A DNA stretch of 64,000 bases from Muribaculaceae bacterium (GTDB lineage Bacteria; Bacteroidota; Bacteroidia; Bacteroidales; Muribaculaceae). The translations under genes were made by a program, and so were the position numbers. Numbering within the stretch: position 1 is the first letter of the stretch; every line of letters begins with the position of its first letter. Positions 8,690-17,100 of this stretch are shown here, piece by piece. The stretch covers positions 173,069-237,068 of the forward strand of contig JAIDXM010000049.1 in the NCBI GenBank assembly GCA_029058745.1. Reading direction: 5' to 3'. The notes under the pieces were generated by a model. The model made no database searches, was not told the DNA's origin, and was given only the letters and a program-made list of their open reading frames with translations.

Positions 8690-9055
8690 ATGAAAGATAT
8701 GAGAAAGGGTATCATAGCGTTCCTGGCTTTTGCCGGAATGGGCATCTCTGCCATGGCGGCGGATGTCCCCGCCTATCCCGGCGGGAAAGAGGCGATGGAC
8801 AAGTTTATCGCCTCCACGATGGTTTATCCCGCTCCTGCCATGGAGAATGGGGTGGAGGGGGTCGTGAATGTGAAGTTCACGGTGAATCCCGACGGAACCA
8901 TAGGGGCCATCAAGATAGTCAGGATGGTGGATCCCGACCTGGAGCAGGAGGCCATCAGAATCGTTAAGAAGATGCCTAAGTGGATTCCCGCCGACAAAGA
9001 CGGACAACCTGTCGAGTCTTCGGCGACTGTGGCTATTCCGTTTATGTTGAAATGA
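8690..9055 (+). CDS. Periplasmic stand-alone TonB C-terminal domain protein
   Basis: The 121-residue product has a signal peptide (GIIAFLAFAGMGISAMA, cleavage near residue 24) followed by one TonB C-terminal domain. The pattern is YPGGKEAMDKFI, then EGVVNVKFTVNPDGTIG, then a PDLEQEAIRIVKKMPKWIPA block and a VAIPFML end. There is no membrane anchor and no proline-rich spacer, so it cannot be a full energy transducer. Small proteins of this kind are common in Bacteroidales and may bind TonB-dependent receptors or other partners; the role here is not known. It sits 14 bases downstream of the tyrosine phosphatase and ends at a strong terminator. An alternative start is Met4. Confidence 0.82.
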   Translation: MKDMRKGIIAFLAFAGMGISAMAADVPAYPGGKEAMDKFIASTMVYPAPAMENGVEGVVNVKFTVNPDGTIGAIKIVRMVDPDLEQEAIRIVKKMPKWIPADKDGQPVESSATVAIPFMLK

Positions 9056-9070
9056 CATAAGTGTAAAATA

Positions 9071-9120
9071 AAAATCCCTCCCAAACTTCAGGAAAAGTTT
9101 GGGAGGGATTTTTATTTTTT
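9071..9120. terminator. Strong bidirectional terminator
   Basis: Arms at 9071-9088 and 9095-9112 pair over 18 bp (AAAATCCCTCCCAAACTT and its complement) with a 6-base loop and T-runs on the right and A-runs on the left. It lies between convergent genes and can stop transcription from both sides. Confidence 0.92.
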
Positions 9121-9131
9121 ATGGTCTGCTA

Positions 9132-9992
9132 TCACTGCCCTGCGGCATCCTGCGGCTCCTCGATTGTAGGAGTCATATCGATGGTCAGCACGTCGTCAGG
9201 TTGCAGTCCGAGCTGTGTGCAACGTGGCCCGAACAATGCTTGTGCCGAACTCAAGAACACGCCGTTCTGGCCGGATGAAAGAGACAGGAAGGCCTCGTTG
9301 AGAGGTGATTCCTTCATCCTGCGTCCGATTGTCAATGTGGATGGCATCGGAGCCTTGACCGTTTTCCCATTGGTGTCGGTGATTTTGATGTTGAGTTTGA
9401 TATTATCGCCGTCTTTCAGCTTCTCACCGTCATTTTTTGCTACGTTGCCGTAAAGGTTGTCTGAGATTTTGGACATATTCTTTGCGGCGGCCGCTTTTGC
9501 GAGAGCCTCAGAGGCGGCCTCGCTGTCGCGCAGTTCCTTCTCCCTGTTGAATTCGCTCATTATGCGGTAGAATTCCTGTTGCATCTTCTGAGGATTTCCG
9601 AGGGAGTCGGAAGAGATGGCCTCGGCAAGGCTTTCAAGATAGACCTTGTTGGAGAGCGTCACTCCATAGTCTTTCTTGAACTGAGCCATGTTCATGGCAA
9701 TCTGCATACCCATCATCAGACCGTCGTTGTATGTGTCCTTTCCGGCCTTGATGGCGTTCAGACCGGCCTTCACGCCGCTGATATATTCCTTGCGGGCGTT
9801 GTCGGTGGCGAGAGTGGTGTCGCTGTCAGCCTTACGCTGATAGTCGGCTCCGCTCATCTGACCGAAGTAATATATCAGGGAGTCAGCCTTTGATGCATCG
9901 GAAACCTGTCCGAGGGTTTTCCCCTCCGGATTCTGGCATGCCGCGAGCATGAGACCTGCGGCAGCTATGGAAAATAAAGATTTAAGATTCAT
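9132..9992 (-). CDS. FKBP-like lipoprotein with degenerate isomerase domain
   Basis: The 286-residue product has a lipoprotein signal (LMLAACQNPEG; Cys19). An FkpA-type N-terminal dimerisation domain follows (about residues 30-170, including SYGVTLSN-like and EAASEALAKAAAAKNM helices). The C-terminal domain (about 190-275) keeps the FKBP outline but has lost most hallmark residues: there is no VHYTG and no GTVFDSS, and the flap reads FGPRCTQLGLQPDD. Prolyl isomerase activity is therefore doubtful, and a chaperone or binding role is more likely. It is the last of four genes in a minus-strand operon with two typical FKBP proteins upstream, so it probably arose as a diverged duplicate. Confidence 0.72.
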   Translation of the reverse strand: MNLKSLFSIAAAGLMLAACQNPEGKTLGQVSDASKADSLIYYFGQMSGADYQRKADSDTTLATDNARKEYISGVKAGLNAIKAGKDTYNDGLMMGMQIAMNMAQFKKDYGVTLSNKVYLESLAEAISSDSLGNPQKMQQEFYRIMSEFNREKELRDSEAASEALAKAAAAKNMSKISDNLYGNVAKNDGEKLKDGDNIKLNIKITDTNGKTVKAPMPSTLTIGRRMKESPLNEAFLSLSSGQNGVFLSSAQALFGPRCTQLGLQPDDVLTIDMTPTIEEPQDAAGQ

Positions 9993-9997
9993 GTCAT

Positions 9998-10186
9998 TTA
10001 TTCCGGCACTTCTATGGAGTCAGGCTGGGTGGCTATGATGTCATCGTGGTTTGCAATGACCACCTCCACCGTATCGCCGGTAGGCTCCATATTCTCGGCT
10101 GTCCTCCCCTTGCACGCCTGCAAAGAGAATGCGAGGGCAAGTAGAAGCACAGCCGCCAGTGTCGTGTATGATTTTGAAAATTTCAT
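9998..10186 (-). CDS. Small lipoprotein of unknown function
   Basis: The 62-residue product has a lipoprotein signal (VLLLALAFSLQAC; Cys25) and a short acidic mature part of about 38 residues ending TQPDSIEVPE. I do not recognise a family. It lies between two FKBP-type genes with gaps of 7 and 5 bases, so it is almost certainly part of the same operon and may work with the isomerases at the membrane. Confidence 0.6.
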   Translation of the reverse strand: MKFSKSYTTLAAVLLLALAFSLQACKGRTAENMEPTGDTVEVVIANHDDIIATQPDSIEVPE

Positions 10187-10193
10187 ATTCGGA

Positions 10194-10757
10194 TTAATTC
10201 ACTTTGATGAGCTCCACTTCAAAGATGAGGTCGGAGTTGGGGGCAATCACACCGCCGGCGCCTCTCTCCCCGTAGGCGAGGTCTGAGGGGATGTAGAATA
10301 TTGTCACGCCACCCTCTTTCATGAGCTGCAGGCCCTCGGTCCATCCCGGAATCACGGCTCCGAGCGGGAATGCGGCGGGCTCTCCACGGCTCACGGAGCT
10401 GTCGAACACAGTTCCGTCGGTGAGACGTCCGGTGTAATGCACAGTCACCTCGTCGGCAGCTGTGGGGCTTTTCCCGTCACCCTCTTTCATCACCACATAT
10501 TTGAGTCCTGAAGGGGTCGTCACATATGTGGAGTCGGAAGGAGTCTCGCTCTGTCTGTTCTTGTCGTTGAAGAAGTCAGGGCCGTATGATGCGGCTTTTT
10601 CCTGGTCTTCATTTGAGAACTGCGATTCGCGGGGAGCCGGAACTTCCGCCACCTGTGTGTTTTCGTCAGTCTTTCCGGCTTTTTCGCTTTTGCAGGAAGA
10701 CGCGCCGGCGAGCGTCATTACGGCCAAGGCGGCCGCCATGATTATATTTTTTTTCAT
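10194..10757 (-). CDS. FKBP-type peptidyl-prolyl isomerase lipoprotein
   Basis: The 187-residue product has a lipoprotein signal (ALAVMTLAGASSC; Cys22) and a Glu/Lys-rich linker. A complete FKBP_C domain fills about residues 85-187 with the hallmark blocks VTVHYTGRLTDGTVFDSS, IPGWTEGLQLMKEGG and AYGERGAGGVIAPNSDLIFEVEL. FKBP proteins catalyse cis-trans isomerisation of prolyl bonds during folding; this one would act in the periplasm. Its start codon overlaps the stop of the upstream FKBP gene by 4 bases, which indicates translational coupling. Confidence 0.93.
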   Translation of the reverse strand: MKKNIIMAAALAVMTLAGASSCKSEKAGKTDENTQVAEVPAPRESQFSNEDQEKAASYGPDFFNDKNRQSETPSDSTYVTTPSGLKYVVMKEGDGKSPTAADEVTVHYTGRLTDGTVFDSSVSRGEPAAFPLGAVIPGWTEGLQLMKEGGVTIFYIPSDLAYGERGAGGVIAPNSDLIFEVELIKVN

Positions 10758-11344
10758 TTCTTGATTACCTTGATGAGTTCAACCTCAAAGATAAGTGTGG
10801 AATGAGGCGGTATTGCGTTAGGCACTCCCTGCGGGCCGTATGCGAGGTCGGAAGGGATGAAGAACGTATATTTTCCACCCTCTTTCATGAGCTGCACGCC
10901 CTCTGTCCATCCCGGGATGACACGGTTGAGCGGGAATGTGGCGGGTTCGCCACGGCTTACAGAACTGTCGAACACAGTGCCGTCGAGAAGCTTGCCGGTG
11001 TAGTGCACTGTCACTTCGTCAGTGGCGGAAGGCTGTGCGCCGGTGCCTTCTTTCTCCACGATATACTGGAGTCCGGAAGCGGTTACGTTCACATTCTCCT
11101 TCTTGAGGTTCTCCTGAAGGAACTTGTCGCCGACAGCCTTTATCTCAGCCGCCTTCTTCTCGGTGAGTTCCTGGAGGTAGGTCTGTATGGTCTGGTTTGC
11201 CTCTTCAGGCGACATTTTTGTTTCCTTGCCGTCGAAAGCCGCGTGTACAGCTTCGTCGAAATCTGCTTTGTCAAGGTTGTCCACGCCCATTGCGCGGAGT
11301 TGCTGGCCGAGGGCCATGCCCCAGGCGTAACTAAGTTTGTCCAT
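10754..11344 (-). CDS. FKBP-type peptidyl-prolyl isomerase, FklB/FkpA type
   Basis: The 196-residue product has an N-terminal helical dimerisation domain (MDKLSYAWGMALGQQL and the following 80 residues) and an FKBP_C domain. Its blocks are VTVHYTGKLLDGTVFDSS, IPGWTEGVQLMKEGG and AYGPQGVPNAIPPHSTLIFEVEL. No signal peptide is visible, so it is probably cytosolic like FklB, in contrast to the lipoproteins that follow. It is the first gene of the four-gene operon and its 3' end overlaps the next gene by 4 bases. Its catalytic domain is closely similar to that of the next gene, which suggests tandem duplication. I could not place a clear promoter in 11345-11490. Confidence 0.92.
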   Translation of the reverse strand: MDKLSYAWGMALGQQLRAMGVDNLDKADFDEAVHAAFDGKETKMSPEEANQTIQTYLQELTEKKAAEIKAVGDKFLQENLKKENVNVTASGLQYIVEKEGTGAQPSATDEVTVHYTGKLLDGTVFDSSVSRGEPATFPLNRVIPGWTEGVQLMKEGGKYTFFIPSDLAYGPQGVPNAIPPHSTLIFEVELIKVIKK

Positions 11345-11490
11345 TATATTTCGGGTTTTGATAATATGTTTCGTTCGTAAAACTCCTATCAGTAATAACG
11401 CCTTTGGAGAGGAAATGTTATTGGAATAAGATATAAGGATATGTAAAAAAAGGTAAAATATGGTGTGAGAAGAAAAAAACGTTGATATTT

Positions 11491-11522
11491 TTTGTTAGAA
11501 TCGACAATAATGCTTAACTTTG
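11491..11522 (+). promoter_or_regulatory. Promoter for tRNA-Gln
   Basis: TTTG at 11491-11494, 20 bases, TAACTTTG at 11515-11522. It precedes the tRNA by about 95 bases; the intervening sequence has no other feature. Confidence 0.7.
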
Positions 11523-11618
11523 CAATGACCTTAGACCATAGTCGGTTATAGTATAGCCCGCGAGGGTTAACGAGAAAGCATTAGTTATCATGGCAATGGG
11601 TGGTCTGGGTCATAGGAT

Positions 11619-11689
11619 TGTCTTATGGTGTAATGGTAGCACTGCAGTTTTTGGTTCTGCCTGTCCAGGTTCGAATCCTGGTAAGACAA
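11619..11689 (+). tRNA. tRNA-Gln (anticodon TTG)
   Basis: The acceptor arms TGTCTTA (11619-11625) and TAAGACA (11682-11688) pair fully. The D-arm holds GTGTAATGGTAGC. The anticodon TTG is at 11651-11653 in loop TTTTGGT, and the T-arm is CCAGG-TTCGAAT-CCTGG. The discriminator is A and no CCA is encoded. The base pair next to the anticodon loop is T-T (11648 and 11656), a small oddity. Confidence 0.95.
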
Positions 11690-11698
11690 CCGCAGTCC

Positions 11699-11739
11699 GG
11701 TAGGCTAAGTAGGTGATACTTGGCCTACCATTGTTTTTA
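11699..11739 (+). terminator. Terminator after tRNA-Gln
   Basis: GGTAGGCTAAGT (11699-11710) pairs with ACTTGGCCTACC (11718-11729), with one mismatch, and ATTGTTTTTAT follows. Confidence 0.85.
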
Positions 11740-11763
11740 TACGCACGCGCATGGCAACCGAGA

Positions 11764-11803
11764 TACCGGGGAACTCCGATATGAATTTCGGAGTTCCCCG
11801 GTA
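11764..11803 (-). terminator. Terminator of the esterase gene
   Basis: Perfect 16-bp arms at 11764-11779 and 11788-11803 (TACCGGGGAACTCCGA and its complement) with an 8-base loop. It lies 21 bases after the minus-strand stop codon at 11825. Confidence 0.85.
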
Positions 11804-11824
11804 GCATTGCATGTTGTCGCGGTT

Positions 11825-12643
11825 TTACTTGTCTTGCTTCTTGGCGGGTAGCCAGCGGAGCCAGGCCTCGAGTTCTTCGAGCACTTGGTCGTGGAATTGG
11901 AAAGACTTGCGGAATCCCCATCCGTGTCCGCCGGTAGGGTATATGTGTAGCGAGGCAGGGACTCCGGCCTTCTGCAGGGCTGTGTAATATCCGATGGCAT
12001 TGAGAGGATGCACGGCGGTGTCGTCGTTGCTGTGGAAGATTATCGCAGGGGGAGTGCCGGCATCAACAACATTGGCATTCGAGAATTCCTCCTGGTCGCC
12101 GAGGATAGGGCTTTTGCCGAGGAATCCTGTGCGTGTTCCTGCGTGAGTGATGGCCGGGTCGAGCGACACCACAGGATAGAATAGAATCTGGAAGTCAGGT
12201 TTTTCCACACCGTCGGTGTGCGTGGCGATTGATGATGCGAGGTGTCCTCCGGCGGAAGAACCCATGATTCCGATGTCGGCAGGGTTTATCTTCCAATTCT
12301 CGGCACTGTCACGGAGAGTGCGGAATGTGGTCTTCACATCATTCATCGGGATTGAGCGGTCGCCGTTCGGGAGACGGTATTTCAGTACGGCCACGGCGAT
12401 TCCCTGTCCGTTGAAGAAAGGCGCCCACTGATGGCCTTCATGCTCCATGGCATGATGCGAGTATCCCCCACCGGGAAGAATGACGATGGCACGTCCGCTT
12501 GCCATAGACGGGTCGGGAAGATATACCGTACATTCAACATTGTCGAGATTGAAGACACGTCCGGCGGCATAGGCTCCGAAGGATGCGGCGGCCACAGCCA
12601 CCGTAGTGCAGAATATTCTTCTGATTACAGATTTCAGGTTCAT
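11825..12643 (-). CDS. Secreted alpha/beta-hydrolase, carbohydrate esterase-like
   Basis: The 272-residue product has a signal peptide (FCTTVAVAAASFGAYA) and a complete alpha/beta-hydrolase fold. The oxyanion block is ILPGGGYSHHAMEHEGH, the nucleophile elbow GSSAGGHLA, the acid Asp is in HSNDDTAV and the catalytic His in GGHGWGF. It resembles the acetyl-xylan-esterase-like group that removes acetyl or feruloyl groups from plant polysaccharides; the substrate cannot be read from the sequence. It is the last gene on the minus-strand side of the locus with the BNR_4 protein, hybrid sensor and SusC/SusD, and probably trims the same glycan. Confidence 0.85.
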   Translation of the reverse strand: MNLKSVIRRIFCTTVAVAAASFGAYAAGRVFNLDNVECTVYLPDPSMASGRAIVILPGGGYSHHAMEHEGHQWAPFFNGQGIAVAVLKYRLPNGDRSIPMNDVKTTFRTLRDSAENWKINPADIGIMGSSAGGHLASSIATHTDGVEKPDFQILFYPVVSLDPAITHAGTRTGFLGKSPILGDQEEFSNANVVDAGTPPAIIFHSNDDTAVHPLNAIGYYTALQKAGVPASLHIYPTGGHGWGFRKSFQFHDQVLEELEAWLRWLPAKKQDK

Positions 12644-12688
12644 GAGTCAGTATTATTTGTGAATATACCGCGAAGTTAATATTTTTTA

Positions 12689-12802
12689 GCCATTAGTCGT
12701 TGTTTTTAGTCATTAGTTTTTTAGTTGTCAGTTGTAGGTTGATTATTTTTAGCCGTTATGATAATCAAAATTAAAGACTGACGACTAAAGGACTACCGAC
12801 TA
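12689..12802. repeat. Second copy of the GTCAGT/GACTAA low-complexity repeat
   Basis: 12689-12735 and 12772-12802 hold variants of the motif also seen at 8053-8165 (TTAGTCATTAGTT, TTAGTTGTCAGTTG, AAAGACTGACGACTAAAGG). The right end runs into the 3' end of the BNR_4 gene and supplies its stop codon at 12793-12795. Confidence 0.7.
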
Positions 12803-14130
12803 ATCTCCAGTATATATGCCGGGGAGGAGCTTTCAGCGGCTTCGGCGATTCTCTCGCCATCGCCCTGATGGGAGGTTTGCACGTATATATGGAGCTTGCG
12901 CTGTCGGTTCCAGAGGTTTGTGTCGAAAGAAGGCTCCCAGGCATCCACGGAGAAGTCGGTAAGGTCGGCGATATCCCATTCCGTCTTACCGATTTCGGGA
13001 GTATAGGCCACACTCACCCGGCTCCCCCTTTCGGAATCACGGAAAATGTAGTAAGCCTGACGGCCGTCGCAGGCTATACGCGGCCTGGCGATAGGAATCA
13101 TCTTGGTTCCACCTCCGGATAATGAGAACGGTTGTGTCCTGGAGCCTACGGAATTCATGTTCCAGACCTTTCCGTCGTGCCACACAAGCCTGTATTGGGG
13201 CACATTACTGTCTGAGTCCCTCCAGTATGTTGCTATGTAAGGTCTTCCTGAGGAATCCGCAGTCATACTTGTCTGGTTGATGAGTTCAGAGTTCTGAGGA
13301 ATCTCCCACGCCACTTCAGCCGAATCCATGGTGATTGGCAGAGAGTATTTAGAGCCGTCGCTGCGTTCCCAGGTCTTCCCTCCATCACGCGAGCGTGCGT
13401 AGCAGAGGTCATGGTTTGTCTCCACGAGCCAGGTTTCACGCCACACCCAAGATAGGTGCATGATGCCGGCCGGGTCCACATACATCTGCCAATAAGCGTT
13501 GCGTTTCCCCTCCCCGTCGATAAGGACGTCATGCAGTCGGCTCCATTCCTTTTTCTTGACAGAATAACGGTTGAGCACAAGATTCCCCTGTCCGGAGCGT
13601 CCGGAACGGTATGCGAAAATCAGGTCGCCGCCGGGCATGGAATAGAACTCCGGATATGTCACGTCATTCTCGTCGTCGCCACCCAGCATAGGAGACATCT
13701 CGCCGAGAATCAGCGACCCCGGGGCCACCGACCGGGCATATCGTAGGCGGTTGCCGTGATGGTCGAAAGAGACATGCAGGAATCCGTCGCCATCCACGCC
13801 AATGCTGATGACGTTGTGGGCGTCGGAAATCTTACCCTTGTATTGCGTGCGGTGCAACTGCCATTCCTTGTCAGATATATCCCTTTTCCCGAGCACGACA
13901 TATCCGTCCTTGTCATAATAGGAGATATATTGAGAGTCGCCATGAGATATGACAGAGCTGCCACGGAAAACGGCGGTATTCACGGAAGTCCGGCTATAAG
14001 CGTCGCCGGCCTTGACAAGTCTCACATCCTTTCCCGAGAGAGACGATGCCGGATATGCGGGTGTGGCGAGAGCCACGGCCATGGCAGTGCAGGCAACCAA
14101 GGCGAGAGGTTTTATGAATATCTTAGTCAT
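12793..14130 (-). CDS. BNR_4 beta-propeller enzyme (PL24/PL25/GH145-like)
   Basis: The 445-residue secreted product has a signal peptide (ALVACTAMAVALATPAYPA) and then a seven-bladed-propeller type sequence of the BNR_4 group. Signature blocks are SDAHNVISIGVDGDGFLHVSFDHHGNRLRYARS, split over residues 102-134, MYVDPAGIMHLSWVWRET and YARSRDGGKTWE (Asp-box). The known relatives in this fold are polysaccharide lyase families PL24 and PL25 (ulvan) and GH145 (rhamnose-glucuronate linkages), all acting at acidic sugars. The His-Asn and His-His pairs match the residues around their active sites, but I cannot choose between lyase and hydrolase. It lies 51 bases from the 3' end of the hybrid sensor gene and may be read from the same transcript. 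Its stop codon falls in a low-complexity repeat. Confidence 0.75.
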   Translation of the reverse strand: MTKIFIKPLALVACTAMAVALATPAYPASSLSGKDVRLVKAGDAYSRTSVNTAVFRGSSVISHGDSQYISYYDKDGYVVLGKRDISDKEWQLHRTQYKGKISDAHNVISIGVDGDGFLHVSFDHHGNRLRYARSVAPGSLILGEMSPMLGGDDENDVTYPEFYSMPGGDLIFAYRSGRSGQGNLVLNRYSVKKKEWSRLHDVLIDGEGKRNAYWQMYVDPAGIMHLSWVWRETWLVETNHDLCYARSRDGGKTWERSDGSKYSLPITMDSAEVAWEIPQNSELINQTSMTADSSGRPYIATYWRDSDSNVPQYRLVWHDGKVWNMNSVGSRTQPFSLSGGGTKMIPIARPRIACDGRQAYYIFRDSERGSRVSVAYTPEIGKTEWDIADLTDFSVDAWEPSFDTNLWNRQRKLHIYVQTSHQGDGERIAEAAESSSPAYILEISR

Positions 14131-14181
14131 GCTATATATTTTATTAATGTTGGTTTAGTTGACTGTCCATCTGATGTTGAT

Positions 14182-17100
14182 TCATGAGATTCCGTCAGGC
14201 GGATTGTCGTCGGGAGATGAATCTTTCTCCTTGCGGTGGAGAGCGATGTATTCCGAGGCGCTCATCCCGAATTCCTTTTTGAAAGCTTTGGCAAAGGCCG
14301 AATGTCCGTTGAATCCAGCCTGGTAGGCAATCTCGTTGAAACTGTATGAGCCCTCCTCAAGCATCTCCTTAACCCTTGCGAATCTCACCTGACGTATAAA
14401 ATCGTTGGTTGACATCCCTAACAGGGAGTTCACCTTACGGTAGAGAGTGGAGTAGCTCATGCATAGTTCGTTGGCTATATACGACACTCCGAGTTCCTTG
14501 TTCGGAAGATTGTTCTTGATAATCTCTATCATTCTTTCCACAAATCTCCGGTCGGCTTCCGTAAGCGATTGCTCTTGATTCAATGAATCTGTTGATTGGG
14601 AGGTAATTGATTGGGTGTCTGATGTTTGTGTAGTTGGGGGGGTGGAAGTGGACGCTGACATTTTCAGGATTCGCTCCCTCATTGTTTTCCTGATTCTCAA
14701 GATATTCTGTAATCTTGTGAGGAGCAGTTTCGCGCTGAACGGTTTCGTGAGATATGAATTGGCTCCGGCGGCATACCCCTCTTCCTTGTCGGATATGGAG
14801 TCTTTCGCCGTAAGCAGAATCACCGGGATGTGGGAAGTCTGGAAATCGTCTTTAATCATACGGCATAGGGTTATGCCGTCCATTTCCGGCATCATGATAT
14901 CAGAGATGACAATATCGGGACATTCCTCCTGCACCAATTTTATACCTTCGAGTCCGTTTTTCGCCTCGATTGTGTCATATGCAGGGGCGAGAGCCTGTGT
15001 TATATAAGCACGTATTTCGGGATTGTCATCAACCACAAGCACCTTCATTCTTGCGGAAGATTCAGGAGCGTCCGGTTTGCGTTGTCCTGCATCCGGCTGG
15101 TCCCCGTGTATAGCCTCCGGATATATATTGTCGGTGGCGATACGGAATGTGAAAACCGAACCTTTCCCCAGTTTGGATTCCACAGACACGGATGCCTGAT
15201 GGAGTTCAGCCAGGTTTTTCACGATAGCCAGTCCGATGCCGGTTCCCGATGCCTGATGGGCTCCGTCGGTTTGGTAGTATCTTTCAAAAATATGCTTCAT
15301 CCCCTCTTCCGATATTCCATGTCCTGTGTCGGCCACGACAATGTCTGTGTGCCTGGAGCCATTGTCGGCATACGTCTTGCATGAGAGGGTGATTGTGCCG
15401 CAGTCTGTATATTTCACCGCGTTCGACATCAGGTTGTTCACGATTGTGGTGATCATCTCCGAATCGAAATATATGTCGTTGCCGATATCCTCGATTTCGA
15501 GATTTATCTCCACATCCGGATTATGGTTCAGCTCCTTGAATCTCAGTCCCAATTCCCGGATAAGGTTTGTCAGGTTGCCTGCCTTTACATGCAACTGGCG
15601 GTTCTGGGTTTCCGTTTTCCTGAACTCAAGAATGCTGTTGATCATAGAAAGGAGCGAAGTTGAGCTGTCGCGTATCATCTGCAGTTTCGGAGAGAACTGC
15701 GACGGCATCGAGGGGTCGCTGACCAGGTCTTCAAGCGGGCCGAGGATGAGCGTGAGTGGAGTGCGCAGCTCATGAGTGATGTTGGTGTAGAAACGGAGTC
15801 TCTCCTCATTCAGAACCTGCTTGTTGCGGCTGTTTTCCTCAAGCGTAAGCAACTGTTGTTTCAGTTTGATTCTGTTCTTGTAGAATATGAAGGACACGGC
15901 AATGACGGCTATGAAAAGGAGGACATACAGGGTCATTGCCCACCAGGTGAGCCACAGCGGGGGCTCGATTATGATTGTCAGCACCGTTTCCGGCTCGCTC
16001 CAGTTATGCCCTTTCTGGCGTTGTTTCACCATAAACCGGTATGTCCCCGGGCTCAGATTCCGGTACAGGGCGTCTGTACCGTTCGCGGCGGAAATCCAGA
16101 CATTGTCGATGCCATCCATCTTGTAGGCGAAATCGGTGGTCTGGGTCATCGCATGGTCGAGGATATTGAATGATATCCGGAATGTGTTCTGCCTGTATTG
16201 GAGCTCAATCCTGTCGGAGGTCACGGGGATTGAGATTTCGTTTTCCTTCCTGTCTCCCCCCTCCTTGAACACCGTGAAGTCGGTGATATGTACCCTCGGA
16301 GTCTCTTCCATGTCGAGTGCGCCCGGAGTGACAGAGAAGAGTCCGTTTCCGGATGCGAAATATATGTTGCCGGCAGAGTCGGATGTCGCGGCGTTCTCTA
16401 TGAAAGTGTGTAGAGGGAATGTCTCCGAAATCTCATATAATATCGCGTCGTCGCCTGATGCGTTAATCCTCGCCAGCCCACGGTTGGTTGACGCCCATAT
16501 GTTATGGGAATTGTCTTCGGAGATGGCTTGTATGTGAGAGATTCCGAGATTGTCGATGGCTTCAAGTTTATTGTATGCCGAGGGGTGTTCGTCCGGCTCA
16601 GGGATAAGTATCAGTCCCCCTCTCGTCGCGGCCCATATCCTCCCCTTGGAGTCGCATCTGAGCGCGTTGACCGCATTCGACGGGAATCCTGTGGCCTCTT
16701 CGAGATGAGCCAGACATTCCAGGTTCTTGTTGAAGACGGCGATTCCTTTTCCGAATGACCCCACCCAGAGGTTGCCTTTACGGTCGAACGCCAGTGTCTG
16801 TATCACGTGGTCGTAAAGTTTATTGTTGACCGGTTCGTTCCTTACCGCCCTGTCCCGTTCTGTGTCGAAAAGGAACACCCCGCCGTCGCCGCCAATCCAG
16901 ATGTTGCCTCCGGAATCTTCGGCGAATACCCTCACGTCGGCGGGAAGGCCCTGAATCTGTCGGAAAGACCTTGACTTCGGGTCGAACAGCATTCCGCCAC
17001 GGTCATATGTCCCGACCCATACTCTTCCCTTTGAGTCAGTCTTTACCGCCCTCACGAAAGTCTTGCCGTCGGAAGAGGCCTTCGGGAGAGGGATAATCTC

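Noticed and set aside
11619-11739. tRNA-Gln considered as an attachment site for an integrated element.
   Set aside because: No repeat of the tRNA 3' end and no integrase are found in the window.
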